A stretch of 18,657 nt of DNA from Muribaculaceae bacterium (GTDB taxonomy: Bacteria; Bacteroidota; Bacteroidia; Bacteroidales; Muribaculaceae), in the NCBI GenBank assembly GCA_029056365.1, contig JAIDBM010000225.1, positions 1-18,657 on the forward strand, read 5' to 3'. The notes under the pieces were generated by a model. It saw nothing but the letters and a program-made list of their open reading frames with translations. It did no database searches and was not told the origin of the DNA. Position 1 is the first letter of the stretch. Each line of letters opens with the position of its first letter. This document shows, in pieces, positions 8,253 to 14,987 of the stretch. Made by a program: the position numbers and the translations under genes.

Positions 8253-8295
8253 AAAAAAACCGGGAGTTTCATAACAGATGCTATGAAACACCCGG
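8253..8295 (-). terminator. Strong intrinsic terminator after the fumarase gene
   Basis: Read leftward, CCGGG-T-GTTTCAT (8295-8283) pairs with ATGAAAC-T-CCCGG (8272-8260) around a 10-nt loop, with one T-T mismatch. A run of seven Ts follows (8259-8253). It lies about 30 nt past the fumarase stop. The T-run ends 20 nt before the A2M start codon. Confidence 0.88.
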
Positions 8296-8327
8296 CGGAG
8301 TATTACAAATGCTAAATAGTCAGGCTG

Positions 8328-9977
8328 TTATTTGTTTATTGCACAGCCTTTGCACTTTTCGCTTATTTCAGTGAAGAAGTCATGGCCTTTGTCATCGACA
8401 AGGATGAACGCGGGGAAGTCTTCAACCTCGATTTTCCAGATGGCTTCCATGCCCAGTTCGGGATATTCGAGCAGTTCCACTTTCTTGATGGAGTTCTGGG
8501 CGAGAACAGCGGCCGGACCACCGATTGAGCCTAAGTAGAATCCGCCATGACGCTGGCAGGCATCGGTTACCTGTTTGCTGCGGTTGCCTTTGGCTATCAT
8601 CACCATCGAACCGCCGGCGGCCTGGAACTGGTCGACGTAGCTGTCCATACGGCCTGCAGTGGTGGGTCCGAACGATCCGCTCGGCATTCCGGCAGGAGTT
8701 TTTGCCGGTCCGGCGTAGTAGATGGGATGGTCTTTGAGATACTGGGGCATGGGTTCGCCCTTGTCGAGACGTTCTTTGATTTTAGCGTGAGCGATGTCGC
8801 GTCCGACAATGATGGTTCCGTTGAGCGACAGTCGGGTCGAAACGGGATATTTCGAGAGTTCGGCCAGTATTTCGGGCATCGGGCGGTTGAGGTCGATTTT
8901 CACAACCTGTCCTTCGCCCTGACGGCGGAATTCTTCGGGAATAAGTTCGGCAGGATTGCTGTCGAGTTTTTCAATCCACAGGCCCTGGCGGTTTATCTTG
9001 GCCTTTACATTGCGGTCGGCCGAGCAGCTCACGCCCAGACCTACCGGGCAACTTGCGCCATGGCGCGGCAGACGGATCACACGAATGTCGTGGGCGAAGT
9101 ATTTTCCGCCGAACTGGGCGCCGAGGCCAAGGCATTCGGCTTCTTTTTTGAGTTGTTTCTCGAGTTCGATGTCGCGGAAGGCGTGTCCGAGTTCATTCCC
9201 TTCAGTAGGCAGTGAATCGTAATATTTCACAGAAGCCTTTTTTACTGTGGCGAGATTCATTTCGGCCGATGTGCCGCCAATCACGAATGCGATGTGGTAG
9301 GGGGGGCATGCGGCAGTGCCGAGCGACTTCATCTTCTCTACCAGGAACGGAATGAGGGTTTTGGGGTTGATGAGTGCTTTTGTCTCCTGATAGAGGTAGG
9401 TTTTGTTGGCCGAGCCGCCGCCTTTGGCCACGAATAGGAAGTGGTATTCATCGCCTTCGCTCGCGTGGATGTCGATTTGAGCCGGGAGGTTGCAGCCGGT
9501 GTTCACCTCGTCATACATGTTCAGAGGAGCGTTCTGGCTGTAACGCAGGTTGTCGGTGGTGTAGGTTTCATATACACCTTTGGAGAGGCGTGCTTCATCG
9601 TCATCGCCGGTGTATACGCGCTGACCTTTTTCGGCGTGTATGATGGCGGTGCCGGTATCCTGGCAGAAAGGCAGCTGCCCTTTGGCCGCTACTTCGGCAT
9701 TGCGCAGCATTGTGAGAGCCACGAATTTATCGTTTTCGCTTGCTTCGGGATCCTGAAGTATTTTCGCCACCATGGCGTTATGTTCGCGGCGCAGCATGAA
9801 GGCGTTGTCGTGGGTAGCCTGACGAGCCAGCACGGTAAGTGCTTCAGGGTCAACCACAAGAAATTCATGACCGCCCCAGTTTTCTGTCTTTACGTAGTCC
9901 GAGGTCAGGTGATAGTACTCGGTGGTGTCGGGTCCGAGCGGGAACATCGGCTGATATTCAAATGGTTTGGTTGCCAT
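8328..9977 (-). CDS. Fumarate hydratase, class I (4Fe-4S, single polypeptide)
   Basis: It catalyses reversible hydration of fumarate to malate in the TCA cycle or, running in reverse, in the fumarate-respiration branch typical of anaerobic Bacteroidales. The 549-residue chain is the fused one-chain form comparable with E. coli FumA/FumB. The three cluster cysteines are present at C105 (LPFCQDTGT), C224 (TAACPPYH) and C318 (GVSCSADR), the same numbering as in E. coli FumA. The substrate-binding segments GGGSANKTYL and RLSLNGTIIVGRD are intact, as is the C-terminal beta domain with KTPAGMPSGSFGPTTAGRMD. The cluster makes the enzyme oxygen-sensitive. It starts 39 nt after the tsaB stop codon, so the two may be co-transcribed, and ends at a strong terminator. 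Class I enzymes can be hard to separate from tartrate dehydratase by sequence, but the full-length fused form favours fumarase. Confidence 0.96.
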   Translation of the reverse strand: MATKPFEYQPMFPLGPDTTEYYHLTSDYVKTENWGGHEFLVVDPEALTVLARQATHDNAFMLRREHNAMVAKILQDPEASENDKFVALTMLRNAEVAAKGQLPFCQDTGTAIIHAEKGQRVYTGDDDEARLSKGVYETYTTDNLRYSQNAPLNMYDEVNTGCNLPAQIDIHASEGDEYHFLFVAKGGGSANKTYLYQETKALINPKTLIPFLVEKMKSLGTAACPPYHIAFVIGGTSAEMNLATVKKASVKYYDSLPTEGNELGHAFRDIELEKQLKKEAECLGLGAQFGGKYFAHDIRVIRLPRHGASCPVGLGVSCSADRNVKAKINRQGLWIEKLDSNPAELIPEEFRRQGEGQVVKIDLNRPMPEILAELSKYPVSTRLSLNGTIIVGRDIAHAKIKERLDKGEPMPQYLKDHPIYYAGPAKTPAGMPSGSFGPTTAGRMDSYVDQFQAAGGSMVMIAKGNRSKQVTDACQRHGGFYLGSIGGPAAVLAQNSIKKVELLEYPELGMEAIWKIEVEDFPAFILVDDKGHDFFTEISEKCKGCAINK

Positions 9978-10016
9978 AATCGTATGTGTTGTTATGTTGG
10001 ATATTTATACGTTGTA

Positions 10017-10718
10017 TTATATTGTGAGCGGGTTTTTAGGCCTGGTGGCCTGAAACGATTTCAGATATGCCGGAACTGAATATGCCAGGTCGAGAAACTC
10101 GCGGCGGTTCCATGCCAGGTCGGCCAGCGGAAGCATGTCGACAGCCAGCGGAGCCACATCGGGTACGAAAGTGGCGTTCGGAGCAGTGATGAGGCTGCGT
10201 GCTTTGTCGGAGCCGTCGCCGAAGAAGAGCACGGGGCGACCGGTTTCAAGCAGCGTGGCATAGCTGTTTTCATCGAGAATCAGCGGCTGTGGCTCCAGGA
10301 GGGTGTCGAGCGCGAAATCGAAGGCTGCTGTGAATACTTCCATACGCCGGGCATCGATCATGGGCACGAATATGGATTCGGGGTCTATGTCGAGCGTTGA
10401 GAACATCACCCGTGTAGCCATGAGTTTGAGTGTGCTGATTCCTATAAGGGGCACATCGAGTGCATAGGCAAGGCCTTTGGCCTCGCTCAGTCCGATGCGG
10501 AGTCCGGTGTAACTGCCCGGCCCGATGCTTACAGCCACGGCATCGAGATGCAGTTCGTGGTCTGATGCATGGTCGAGACAGCCTTTTATGAAGTCGCTCA
10601 GCAAAGCGGCATGGTTTCGCGCTTCGAATTCTTCGAAGTGTTTCAGAATCATGCCCTCGGCGGTGAGTGCTGCCGAGCATACTGTAGTGGATGTTTCTAT
10701 ATTGAGTATTACTGCCAT
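10017..10718 (-). CDS. tsaB: tRNA t6A biosynthesis protein TsaB
   Basis: TsaB is the dimerisation partner and scaffold for TsaD in the complex that adds threonylcarbamoyl to A37 of ANN-decoding tRNAs. It has an ASKHA fold but no catalytic role of its own. The 233-residue protein starts MAVILNIETSTTVCSAAL, the family's typical opening. It contains SIGPGSYTGLRIG at about residues 65-77 and the conserved MIDARRMEVFTA segment. The C-terminus is typical (SVPAYLKSFQATRPK). The ATG at 10716-10718 was chosen over an in-frame ATG 17 codons upstream, because homology to the family begins here and the extra residues have no counterpart. It is the first gene leftward from the divergent promoter region, with the fumarase gene 39 nt downstream. 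Confidence 0.96.
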   Translation of the reverse strand: MAVILNIETSTTVCSAALTAEGMILKHFEEFEARNHAALLSDFIKGCLDHASDHELHLDAVAVSIGPGSYTGLRIGLSEAKGLAYALDVPLIGISTLKLMATRVMFSTLDIDPESIFVPMIDARRMEVFTAAFDFALDTLLEPQPLILDENSYATLLETGRPVLFFGDGSDKARSLITAPNATFVPDVAPLAVDMLPLADLAWNRREFLDLAYSVPAYLKSFQATRPKNPLTI

Positions 10719-10829
10719 AAGCTGTGATAGCGAAGTGTTTGCAGAGACACGCCGTAAGGTCCGGGACACATCGGATTACGTTGCGATGATTCGCCTGCCC
10801 TATATCTGATGTATTTGTCTCTTTGTATG

Positions 10830-10837
10830 CAAAGTTA
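10830..10837 (-). promoter_or_regulatory. Bacteroidetes-type -7 box for tsaB
   Basis: Read leftward the box is TAACTTTG, a perfect match to TAnnTTTG. Twenty nt upstream lies TGTGG, only a weak match to the -33 TTTG element. It would give a 5' leader of roughly 105 nt before the tsaB ATG. Confidence 0.55.
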
Positions 10838-10874
10838 CTACTTACTTGGTAAATAAACCACAGAACGAATCTTT

Positions 10875-10897
10875 TTTTTCACCGTGAAAGTGAAAAA
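10875..10897. promoter_or_regulatory. Inverted repeat between the divergent tsaB and yicC promoters
   Basis: TTTTTCAC (10875-10882) and GTGAAAAA (10890-10897) are perfect 8-bp arms 7 nt apart, in an AT-rich stretch between the two divergent promoter boxes. It could be an operator, a UP-like element or simply AT-rich symmetry. Confidence 0.35.
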
Positions 10898-10943
10898 TTT
10901 AGTTTTTTTTGTTAAATAATGCTGTAATTACGCCGAAGTTCTA

Positions 10944-10951
10944 TATCTTTG
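10944..10951 (+). promoter_or_regulatory. Bacteroidetes-type -7 box for the yicC operon
   Basis: TATCTTTG matches the TAnnTTTG consensus exactly, about 60 nt before the yicC ATG. The -33 element is poor (CTG about 20 nt upstream). The predicted leader contains a small hairpin GCGAC-GGTA-GTCGC (10962-10975). Confidence 0.65.
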
Positions 10952-11010
10952 CAATTCAAGAGCGACGGTAGTCGCAGAGAACATTAATTGAAATTAGATC
11001 GGATTATAAT

Positions 11011-11892
11011 ATGCTATTATCAATGACCGGCTTCGGAAAGGCTGTGGCCGAGGTCGGCAATAAGAAAATCACAGCGGAAATCAAATCGTTGAATTCCAAA
11101 CAGCTCGATCTGGTGGTACGTGTGCCGTTGGCTTTCCGTCATCTTGAACTTGATTTGCGTCAGCAGGTTGGGCATATCCTCCAGCGTGGTAAGTCCGACA
11201 TGCAGATAACAGTGGAGAACCTCGGGGCAGAGACGGCCAACCATCTCAATGTGGATGCGATGAGAGCCTACCGGCTCCAGTTTGCCGAGGCCTCGAAGGC
11301 GTTGGGAATTCCGGAACCGGCCGACTGGTATTCTGTTCTGCTGCGTTTCTCCGACTCACTCAAGTCAGACAGCGACAGTCTTGAGGTAACCGAGGAAGAG
11401 GCATCGGCCATGCTGCGGGCTGGAACCGAGGCCACACAGGCCCTGATGGAGTATCGGCGTGTAGAGGGACTGAAGCTTGAGGAGTTCTTTTCAAAACGTA
11501 TAAAGCGAATCTCCGAACTGCTCGACAGCATAGCTCCGTTTGAGAGTGAGCGTACCGAAAAAATACGCGCACGTCTTGAAGAAGGCCTTGCGAAGATTCC
11601 ATCGGTGGAAATCGACAAGGGCCGTCTTGAGCAGGAAATGATATTCTATATCGAGAAGCTTGATGTGAATGAGGAAAAACAACGTCTGGCACAGCATCTG
11701 AGCTACTTTATGGAAACTATGGATGCTGCCCAGCCGGGACAAGGAAAGAAACTCGGATTCATAGCCCAGGAAATGGGCCGCGAGATAAACACGCTCGGTT
11801 CGAAATCGAACCATGCCCAGATGCAGCGCATAGTGGTGATGATGAAAGACGAGCTTGAACAGATTAAAGAGCAGGTTCTTAATGTGTTGTAG
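11011..11892 (+). CDS. yicC: YicC/YloC family endoribonuclease
   Basis: YicC-family proteins are cytoplasmic endoribonucleases implicated in RNA turnover in E. coli and Bacillus. The 293-residue protein has the expected length. It opens MLLSMTGFGKA, with the family signature SMTGFG close to the N-terminus, which supports the first ATG over the one at residue 5. LNSKQLDLVVRVP and LRQQVGHILQRGKSDM follow in the N-terminal domain. The C-terminal DUF1732 region (about 208-293) contains EEKQRLAQHLSYF and KKLGFIAQEMGREINTLGSK, the most conserved block. It is first in a rightward operon and gmk starts 30 nt downstream, a pairing common across bacteria. Confidence 0.95.
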   Translation: MLLSMTGFGKAVAEVGNKKITAEIKSLNSKQLDLVVRVPLAFRHLELDLRQQVGHILQRGKSDMQITVENLGAETANHLNVDAMRAYRLQFAEASKALGIPEPADWYSVLLRFSDSLKSDSDSLEVTEEEASAMLRAGTEATQALMEYRRVEGLKLEEFFSKRIKRISELLDSIAPFESERTEKIRARLEEGLAKIPSVEIDKGRLEQEMIFYIEKLDVNEEKQRLAQHLSYFMETMDAAQPGQGKKLGFIAQEMGREINTLGSKSNHAQMQRIVVMMKDELEQIKEQVLNVL

Positions 11893-11922
11893 CGATGAAG
11901 ACTCACAATCCGTAAATTCATT

Positions 11923-12495
11923 ATGAATATGAAAGGCAAAATAATAGTAATATCCGCGCCATCGGGTTGCGGCAAGTCCACAATCATAGGCCGGCTGTTT
12001 GAAGAAGGCGGTCTTGACATGCGGTTCTCTGTATCGGCTACAAACCGTAGTCCGCGCGAGGGAGAATGCAACGGGGTACACTATCACTTTCTGTCGACAG
12101 ACGAATTCCGCGATGCCGTTGCCGCCGGTAAATTCATCGAGTGGGAGGAAGTGTATCCGGGCCGTTATTACGGAACTCTCCGGAGCGAAATCGACAATGC
12201 GATATCGAAAGGCGAGAATGTGATTCTCGACATTGATGTAAACGGCGGCGTGAATGTAAAGAAACAGTACGACGGTAATGCCGTTACCATATTTGTAAAG
12301 CCGCCGTGTATAGAGGAATTGCGCCATCGTCTCGAAGGGCGTGGCACCGATAGCCCCGAAGTTATAGAGCAGCGTGTGGCCCGTGCCGAATATGAGATTT
12401 CGCAGGCCGTGCATTTCGACCATGTGGTTGTGAACGATAACCTTGAACAGGCTGTTGCCGAGACACGCCGCATTATTTCAAACGCTCTTGCCTGA
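11923..12495 (+). CDS. gmk: Guanylate kinase
   Basis: It phosphorylates GMP to GDP with ATP in purine nucleotide synthesis. The 190-residue protein has the P-loop SAPSGCGKST at about residues 11-20. The GMP-binding region follows, with SATNRSPREGE (lid and base contacts) and the HYHFLSTDEF block, then EWEEVYPGRYYGTL and LDIDVNGG, all standard. The C-terminal RVARAEYEIS helix is intact. An ATG two codons downstream is an equally possible start. The stop TGA overlaps the nadD ATG by one base, giving translational coupling. Confidence 0.97.
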   Translation: MNMKGKIIVISAPSGCGKSTIIGRLFEEGGLDMRFSVSATNRSPREGECNGVHYHFLSTDEFRDAVAAGKFIEWEEVYPGRYYGTLRSEIDNAISKGENVILDIDVNGGVNVKKQYDGNAVTIFVKPPCIEELRHRLEGRGTDSPEVIEQRVARAEYEISQAVHFDHVVVNDNLEQAVAETRRIISNALA

Positions 12496-13088
12496 TGGAC
12501 GACAGAAAGGAACGCATAGGTATTCTCGGAGGCTCGTTCAACCCTGTGCACAACGGCCATCTGATGCTCGCGTCCTATCTGGCGCAGTGGGGTTATGTCG
12601 ACGAGGTATGGCTTACCTTGTCGCCGCGTAATCCTCTAAAAGATCCATCGCGTCTTCTGCCCGACACCAAGCGCCTGCAGATGCTGACGATAGCCCTTAA
12701 GGGAGCCATGAAACTCGACATCTGCGACATTGAACTATCGATGCCGCGTCCGAGTTATACCATCGACACTCTTGATTTGCTCTCGCGCAGATATCCGCGA
12801 AAACACTTCCGTCTGATAATAGGCAGCGACAATTGGCGTGAATTCAATCGCTGGCGTGATTATCAGCGTATTCTCGACGATTACGGCGTGATTGTTTATC
12901 CGAGGCCCGGTTTTCCGATTGAAAATCCGAACGCCGATGGCATAGAGGTTGCCGACGCGCCCATGGTGAACATATCGAGCACATTTGTGCGTGATGCCGT
13001 GGCCCGGGGCAAGGACATGAGTTTCTTTGTTCCGCCTGCCGTGTGCAAGTATATTCGTGACAACGGTTTATATCAGATAAAAAAATGA
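12495..13088 (+). CDS. nadD: Nicotinate-nucleotide adenylyltransferase
   Basis: It adenylates nicotinate mononucleotide to deamido-NAD in NAD biosynthesis. The 197-residue protein has the nucleotidyltransferase motif GGSFNPVHNGHL at about residues 12-23 (the GxFxPxHxGH pattern). It has the substrate-region segment RPSYTIDTL, LIIGSDNWREFNRWRDY, and the C-terminal ISSTFVRD motif (the ISST.IR pattern) that contacts ATP. The start overlaps the gmk stop by one base and the stop overlaps the next start by four bases (ATGA), so it is the middle of a coupled run. Confidence 0.96.
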   Translation: MDDRKERIGILGGSFNPVHNGHLMLASYLAQWGYVDEVWLTLSPRNPLKDPSRLLPDTKRLQMLTIALKGAMKLDICDIELSMPRPSYTIDTLDLLSRRYPRKHFRLIIGSDNWREFNRWRDYQRILDDYGVIVYPRPGFPIENPNADGIEVADAPMVNISSTFVRDAVARGKDMSFFVPPAVCKYIRDNGLYQIKK

Positions 13089-13570
13089 CACCCAACTCTC
13101 TTGCCTTTATTGCATTGTGCAATGAATACTGTGCCTCGGTGGAGCATGCCCGTGAAACCGGACATGACGAATTCGTCGACTCTATGCTCAGGCTTTTGCC
13201 GAGACTTTATATCACAGCGTCCGATCTGCCGTCGGACATTACAGATCCAGACGCGTACATAGCCGACGCTCTTGAGGAAGACTATTATGAATCGGTGCGC
13301 CGCTCGATGGAGGAAGTGCTTGGCGAAGACGATGCTTACCTTGAGGTTTTCGAGGAAGACATGAAGTATTCCGACACTCCTATAGCGGCAAGTGTGGCCG
13401 AGGGTCTGGCTGATATATTCCAGGTGCTGTATAATTTTGTAGATTCGGTGCGTGAGGCCCCCGACGAGCTGGCATCCGATGCCATAGCTGTGGTTAAGGA
13501 AGATTTCGGCTCGTACTGGAGCAAGCCGCTGTGCAATGTGCTGAGAGCACTTAACAATATAAAATATTAA
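13085..13570 (+). CDS. DUF5063 domain protein
   Basis: A 161-residue cytoplasmic protein with no signal peptide or membrane segment. It is strongly acidic and looks all-helical, with charged stretches such as ADALEEDYYESVRRSMEEVL and DDAYLEVFEEDM. I assign it to DUF5063, a Bacteroidetes family of unknown function, from its overall pattern: LPRLYITASDLP in the first third and an ending rich in W, L and N. The ATG overlaps the nadD stop by four bases, implying translational coupling and balanced output with NadD. No catalytic motif is visible. Its final codons lie inside a 27-bp tandem duplication that does not change the product. Confidence 0.8.
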   Translation: MTPNSLAFIALCNEYCASVEHARETGHDEFVDSMLRLLPRLYITASDLPSDITDPDAYIADALEEDYYESVRRSMEEVLGEDDAYLEVFEEDMKYSDTPIAASVAEGLADIFQVLYNFVDSVREAPDELASDAIAVVKEDFGSYWSKPLCNVLRALNNIKY

Positions 13571-13612
13571 TATGACACCTCTTACATAAAATATTAATAT
13601 GACACCTCTTAC
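13559..13612. repeat. Perfect 27-bp tandem duplication at the DUF5063/M18 junction
   Basis: Positions 13559-13585 and 13586-13612 are identical. The unit spans the last codons and stop of the DUF5063 gene plus the start codon and first codons of the aminopeptidase gene. Copy 1 therefore carries a duplicate ATG (13572-13574) that reads MTPLT and stops at TAA 13587-13589. The functional ATG is in copy 2 (13599). Confidence 0.97.
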
Positions 13613-14894
13613 CCGGGATTTGTGCGACTTCCTTGATGCGTCGCCATGTAACTTTCTGGCAGTGCGGAATGTGGCCGAACGCCTCGAAAACGAAGGTTTT
13701 ATCGGACTCGACTTCCGCAACCGCGACATTCTTGAAGTCGGCGGCAAATACTATTACACCGTCAATGGCTCGGCCATTATAGCTTTCATTGTAGGCGAAG
13801 GCGAGGCTTCGGAAGGGTTCAGTATAATAGCGGCTCATTCCGATTCACCTGGTTTCAGAATAAAGCCCAATGCGGCCATGCTTTGCCCCGGACGCATTCT
13901 CAAGCTGAATACCGAAGTGTATGGCGGACCGATTCTTTATACATGGTTCGACCGTCCGCTGTCGATTGCCGGCCGTGTGCTGCTGCGCAACGGGAACAAC
14001 CCCTTGCGTCCGGTATCGCTCACACTGAAAATCGACCGGCCCTTGCTCACCATTCCGCATCTGGCCATTCATTTCAACCGTCAGGTGAACGAAGGCAACA
14101 AGCTGTCGAAGCAAAAAGACATGCTGCCGGTTCTGGCTCAGCTTTCGGAGGATATGGAGGCCGATGATTTCCTGCTGAAGCTCATTGCCGCTGAATGCGG
14201 CTGTGACGTGGCCGATATACTCGACTTTGATCTGTCGCTCTATGATACCACCGGAGCCTGCACATTCGGAGCCGACAATGAATTCATAAGCTCGGGGCGC
14301 CTCGATGACCTCGGCATGGTTCATGCCGGGCTTACCGCACTGCTTGCCACCGAACCGGCCGGCAGCCGCACCAGGGTGCTCGCTGTATTCGATAATGAAG
14401 AAACCGGCTCCGGCACAAAACAGGGCGCGGCATCGCCGGTTCTCGATATGGTGCTCCGCCGTATCGTGGAGGCGAAGGGTGGCGATGAGATAACTTATCA
14501 GCAGGCTGTGGCCGATTCGTTTATGATTTCAGCCGACAATGCCCACGGTGTGCATCCCAATTATGTCGACAAACAGGACCCCACCAACCATCCGTCGCTG
14601 GGCAAGGGGCCGGTTGTGAAGATTAACGCAAACTGCAAGTATATGACCGATGCCGACTCATCGGCTGTGTTCCGTGCCATATGCGAGCGTGCCGGCGTGC
14701 CGGTTCAGTACTTTGTTAATCACAGCGATGTGGCCGGAGGCTCTACATTAGGCAATATTCTCACTTCACAGATAGCGCTCAGAGGAGTGGATATGGGTGC
14801 CGCGATATGGGCGATGCATTCGATAAGGGAGACTGCCTCAGTGGCCGACCATGCCTATATAGTGGATGCCTTTACCGAATTTTACAATATTTAA
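13599..14894 (+). CDS. M18 family aminopeptidase
   Basis: A cytosolic dinuclear-zinc aminopeptidase of the M18 (PF02127, aspartyl aminopeptidase-like) family, which trims N-terminal residues from peptides, often acidic ones. The 431-residue protein has the family's usual length. The expected metal and catalytic residues are visible: H80 and D82 (AAHSDSPG), D236/D237 (GRLDDLG), E267/E268 (FDNEETGS), D313 (SADNAHG) and H407 (AMHSIRE). It is the last gene of the rightward operon. The start lies in copy 2 of a 27-bp duplication: the first duplicate ATG at 13572 is in the same phase but hits TAA after five codons. The gene's end, FYNI-stop, is itself duplicated in frame. The substrate cannot be told from sequence; the gene name apeB is used for relatives but is not asserted here. 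Confidence 0.94.
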   Translation: MTPLTRDLCDFLDASPCNFLAVRNVAERLENEGFIGLDFRNRDILEVGGKYYYTVNGSAIIAFIVGEGEASEGFSIIAAHSDSPGFRIKPNAAMLCPGRILKLNTEVYGGPILYTWFDRPLSIAGRVLLRNGNNPLRPVSLTLKIDRPLLTIPHLAIHFNRQVNEGNKLSKQKDMLPVLAQLSEDMEADDFLLKLIAAECGCDVADILDFDLSLYDTTGACTFGADNEFISSGRLDDLGMVHAGLTALLATEPAGSRTRVLAVFDNEETGSGTKQGAASPVLDMVLRRIVEAKGGDEITYQQAVADSFMISADNAHGVHPNYVDKQDPTNHPSLGKGPVVKINANCKYMTDADSSAVFRAICERAGVPVQYFVNHSDVAGGSTLGNILTSQIALRGVDMGAAIWAMHSIRETASVADHAYIVDAFTEFYNI

Positions 14895-14910
14895 TTTTAC
14901 AATATTTAAT
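14878..14910. repeat. 15-bp tandem duplication across the M18 stop codon
   Basis: The unit AATTTTACAATATTT occurs twice (14878-14892 and 14893-14907) plus three bases of a third copy. In the gene's frame the DNA reads FYNI-stop twice, so the second copy is an untranslated duplicate of the C-terminus with a back-up stop codon. It abuts the operon's terminator hairpin. Confidence 0.95.
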
Positions 14911-14936
14911 GTGGCTCCTGAGCCACATCAAGTTTT
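14909..14936 (+). terminator. Terminator of the yicC-M18 operon
   Basis: ATGTGGCT (14909-14916) and AGCCACAT (14921-14928) form a perfect 8-bp stem with a 4-nt loop, followed by CAAG and TTTT. It lies 15 nt past the aminopeptidase stop. The U-tract is short and offset, so efficiency may be moderate. Confidence 0.7.
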
Positions 14937-14955
14937 CATAATATGATATGTTTTG

Positions 14956-14986
14956 CCGGTGCGGTGACGTGATGTCAACGCGCCGG
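14956..14986. terminator. Second convergent hairpin, between the M18 gene and rarA
   Basis: CCGGTGCG (14956-14963) pairs with CGCGCCGG (14979-14986) through one G-T wobble, with inner TGAC/GTCA pairing. Rightward it is followed by TTTATTGTTTTT, a good U-tract that overlaps the rarA 3' end; leftward it is followed by CAAAAC, a poor tract. It could serve both convergent transcripts. Confidence 0.5.
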
Positions 14987-14987
14987 T

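Noticed and set aside
9295..9307. A G-run in the fumarase gene as a possible slippage site.
   Set aside because: The reading frame is intact and the run is short; nothing suggests programmed frameshifting.
10719..10769. A 17-codon N-terminal extension of TsaB.
   Set aside because: Family homology starts at MAVILNIETST; the extra residues are encoded in the predicted leader and look unrelated.
11491..12423. A 310-codon - strand frame opposite yicC and gmk.
   Set aside because: Antisense to two clearly conserved genes, with no recognisable domain or signal.
13572..13589. The duplicated ATG as the real start of the aminopeptidase.
   Set aside because: It is in phase but reaches TAA after five codons, so it cannot encode the enzyme.
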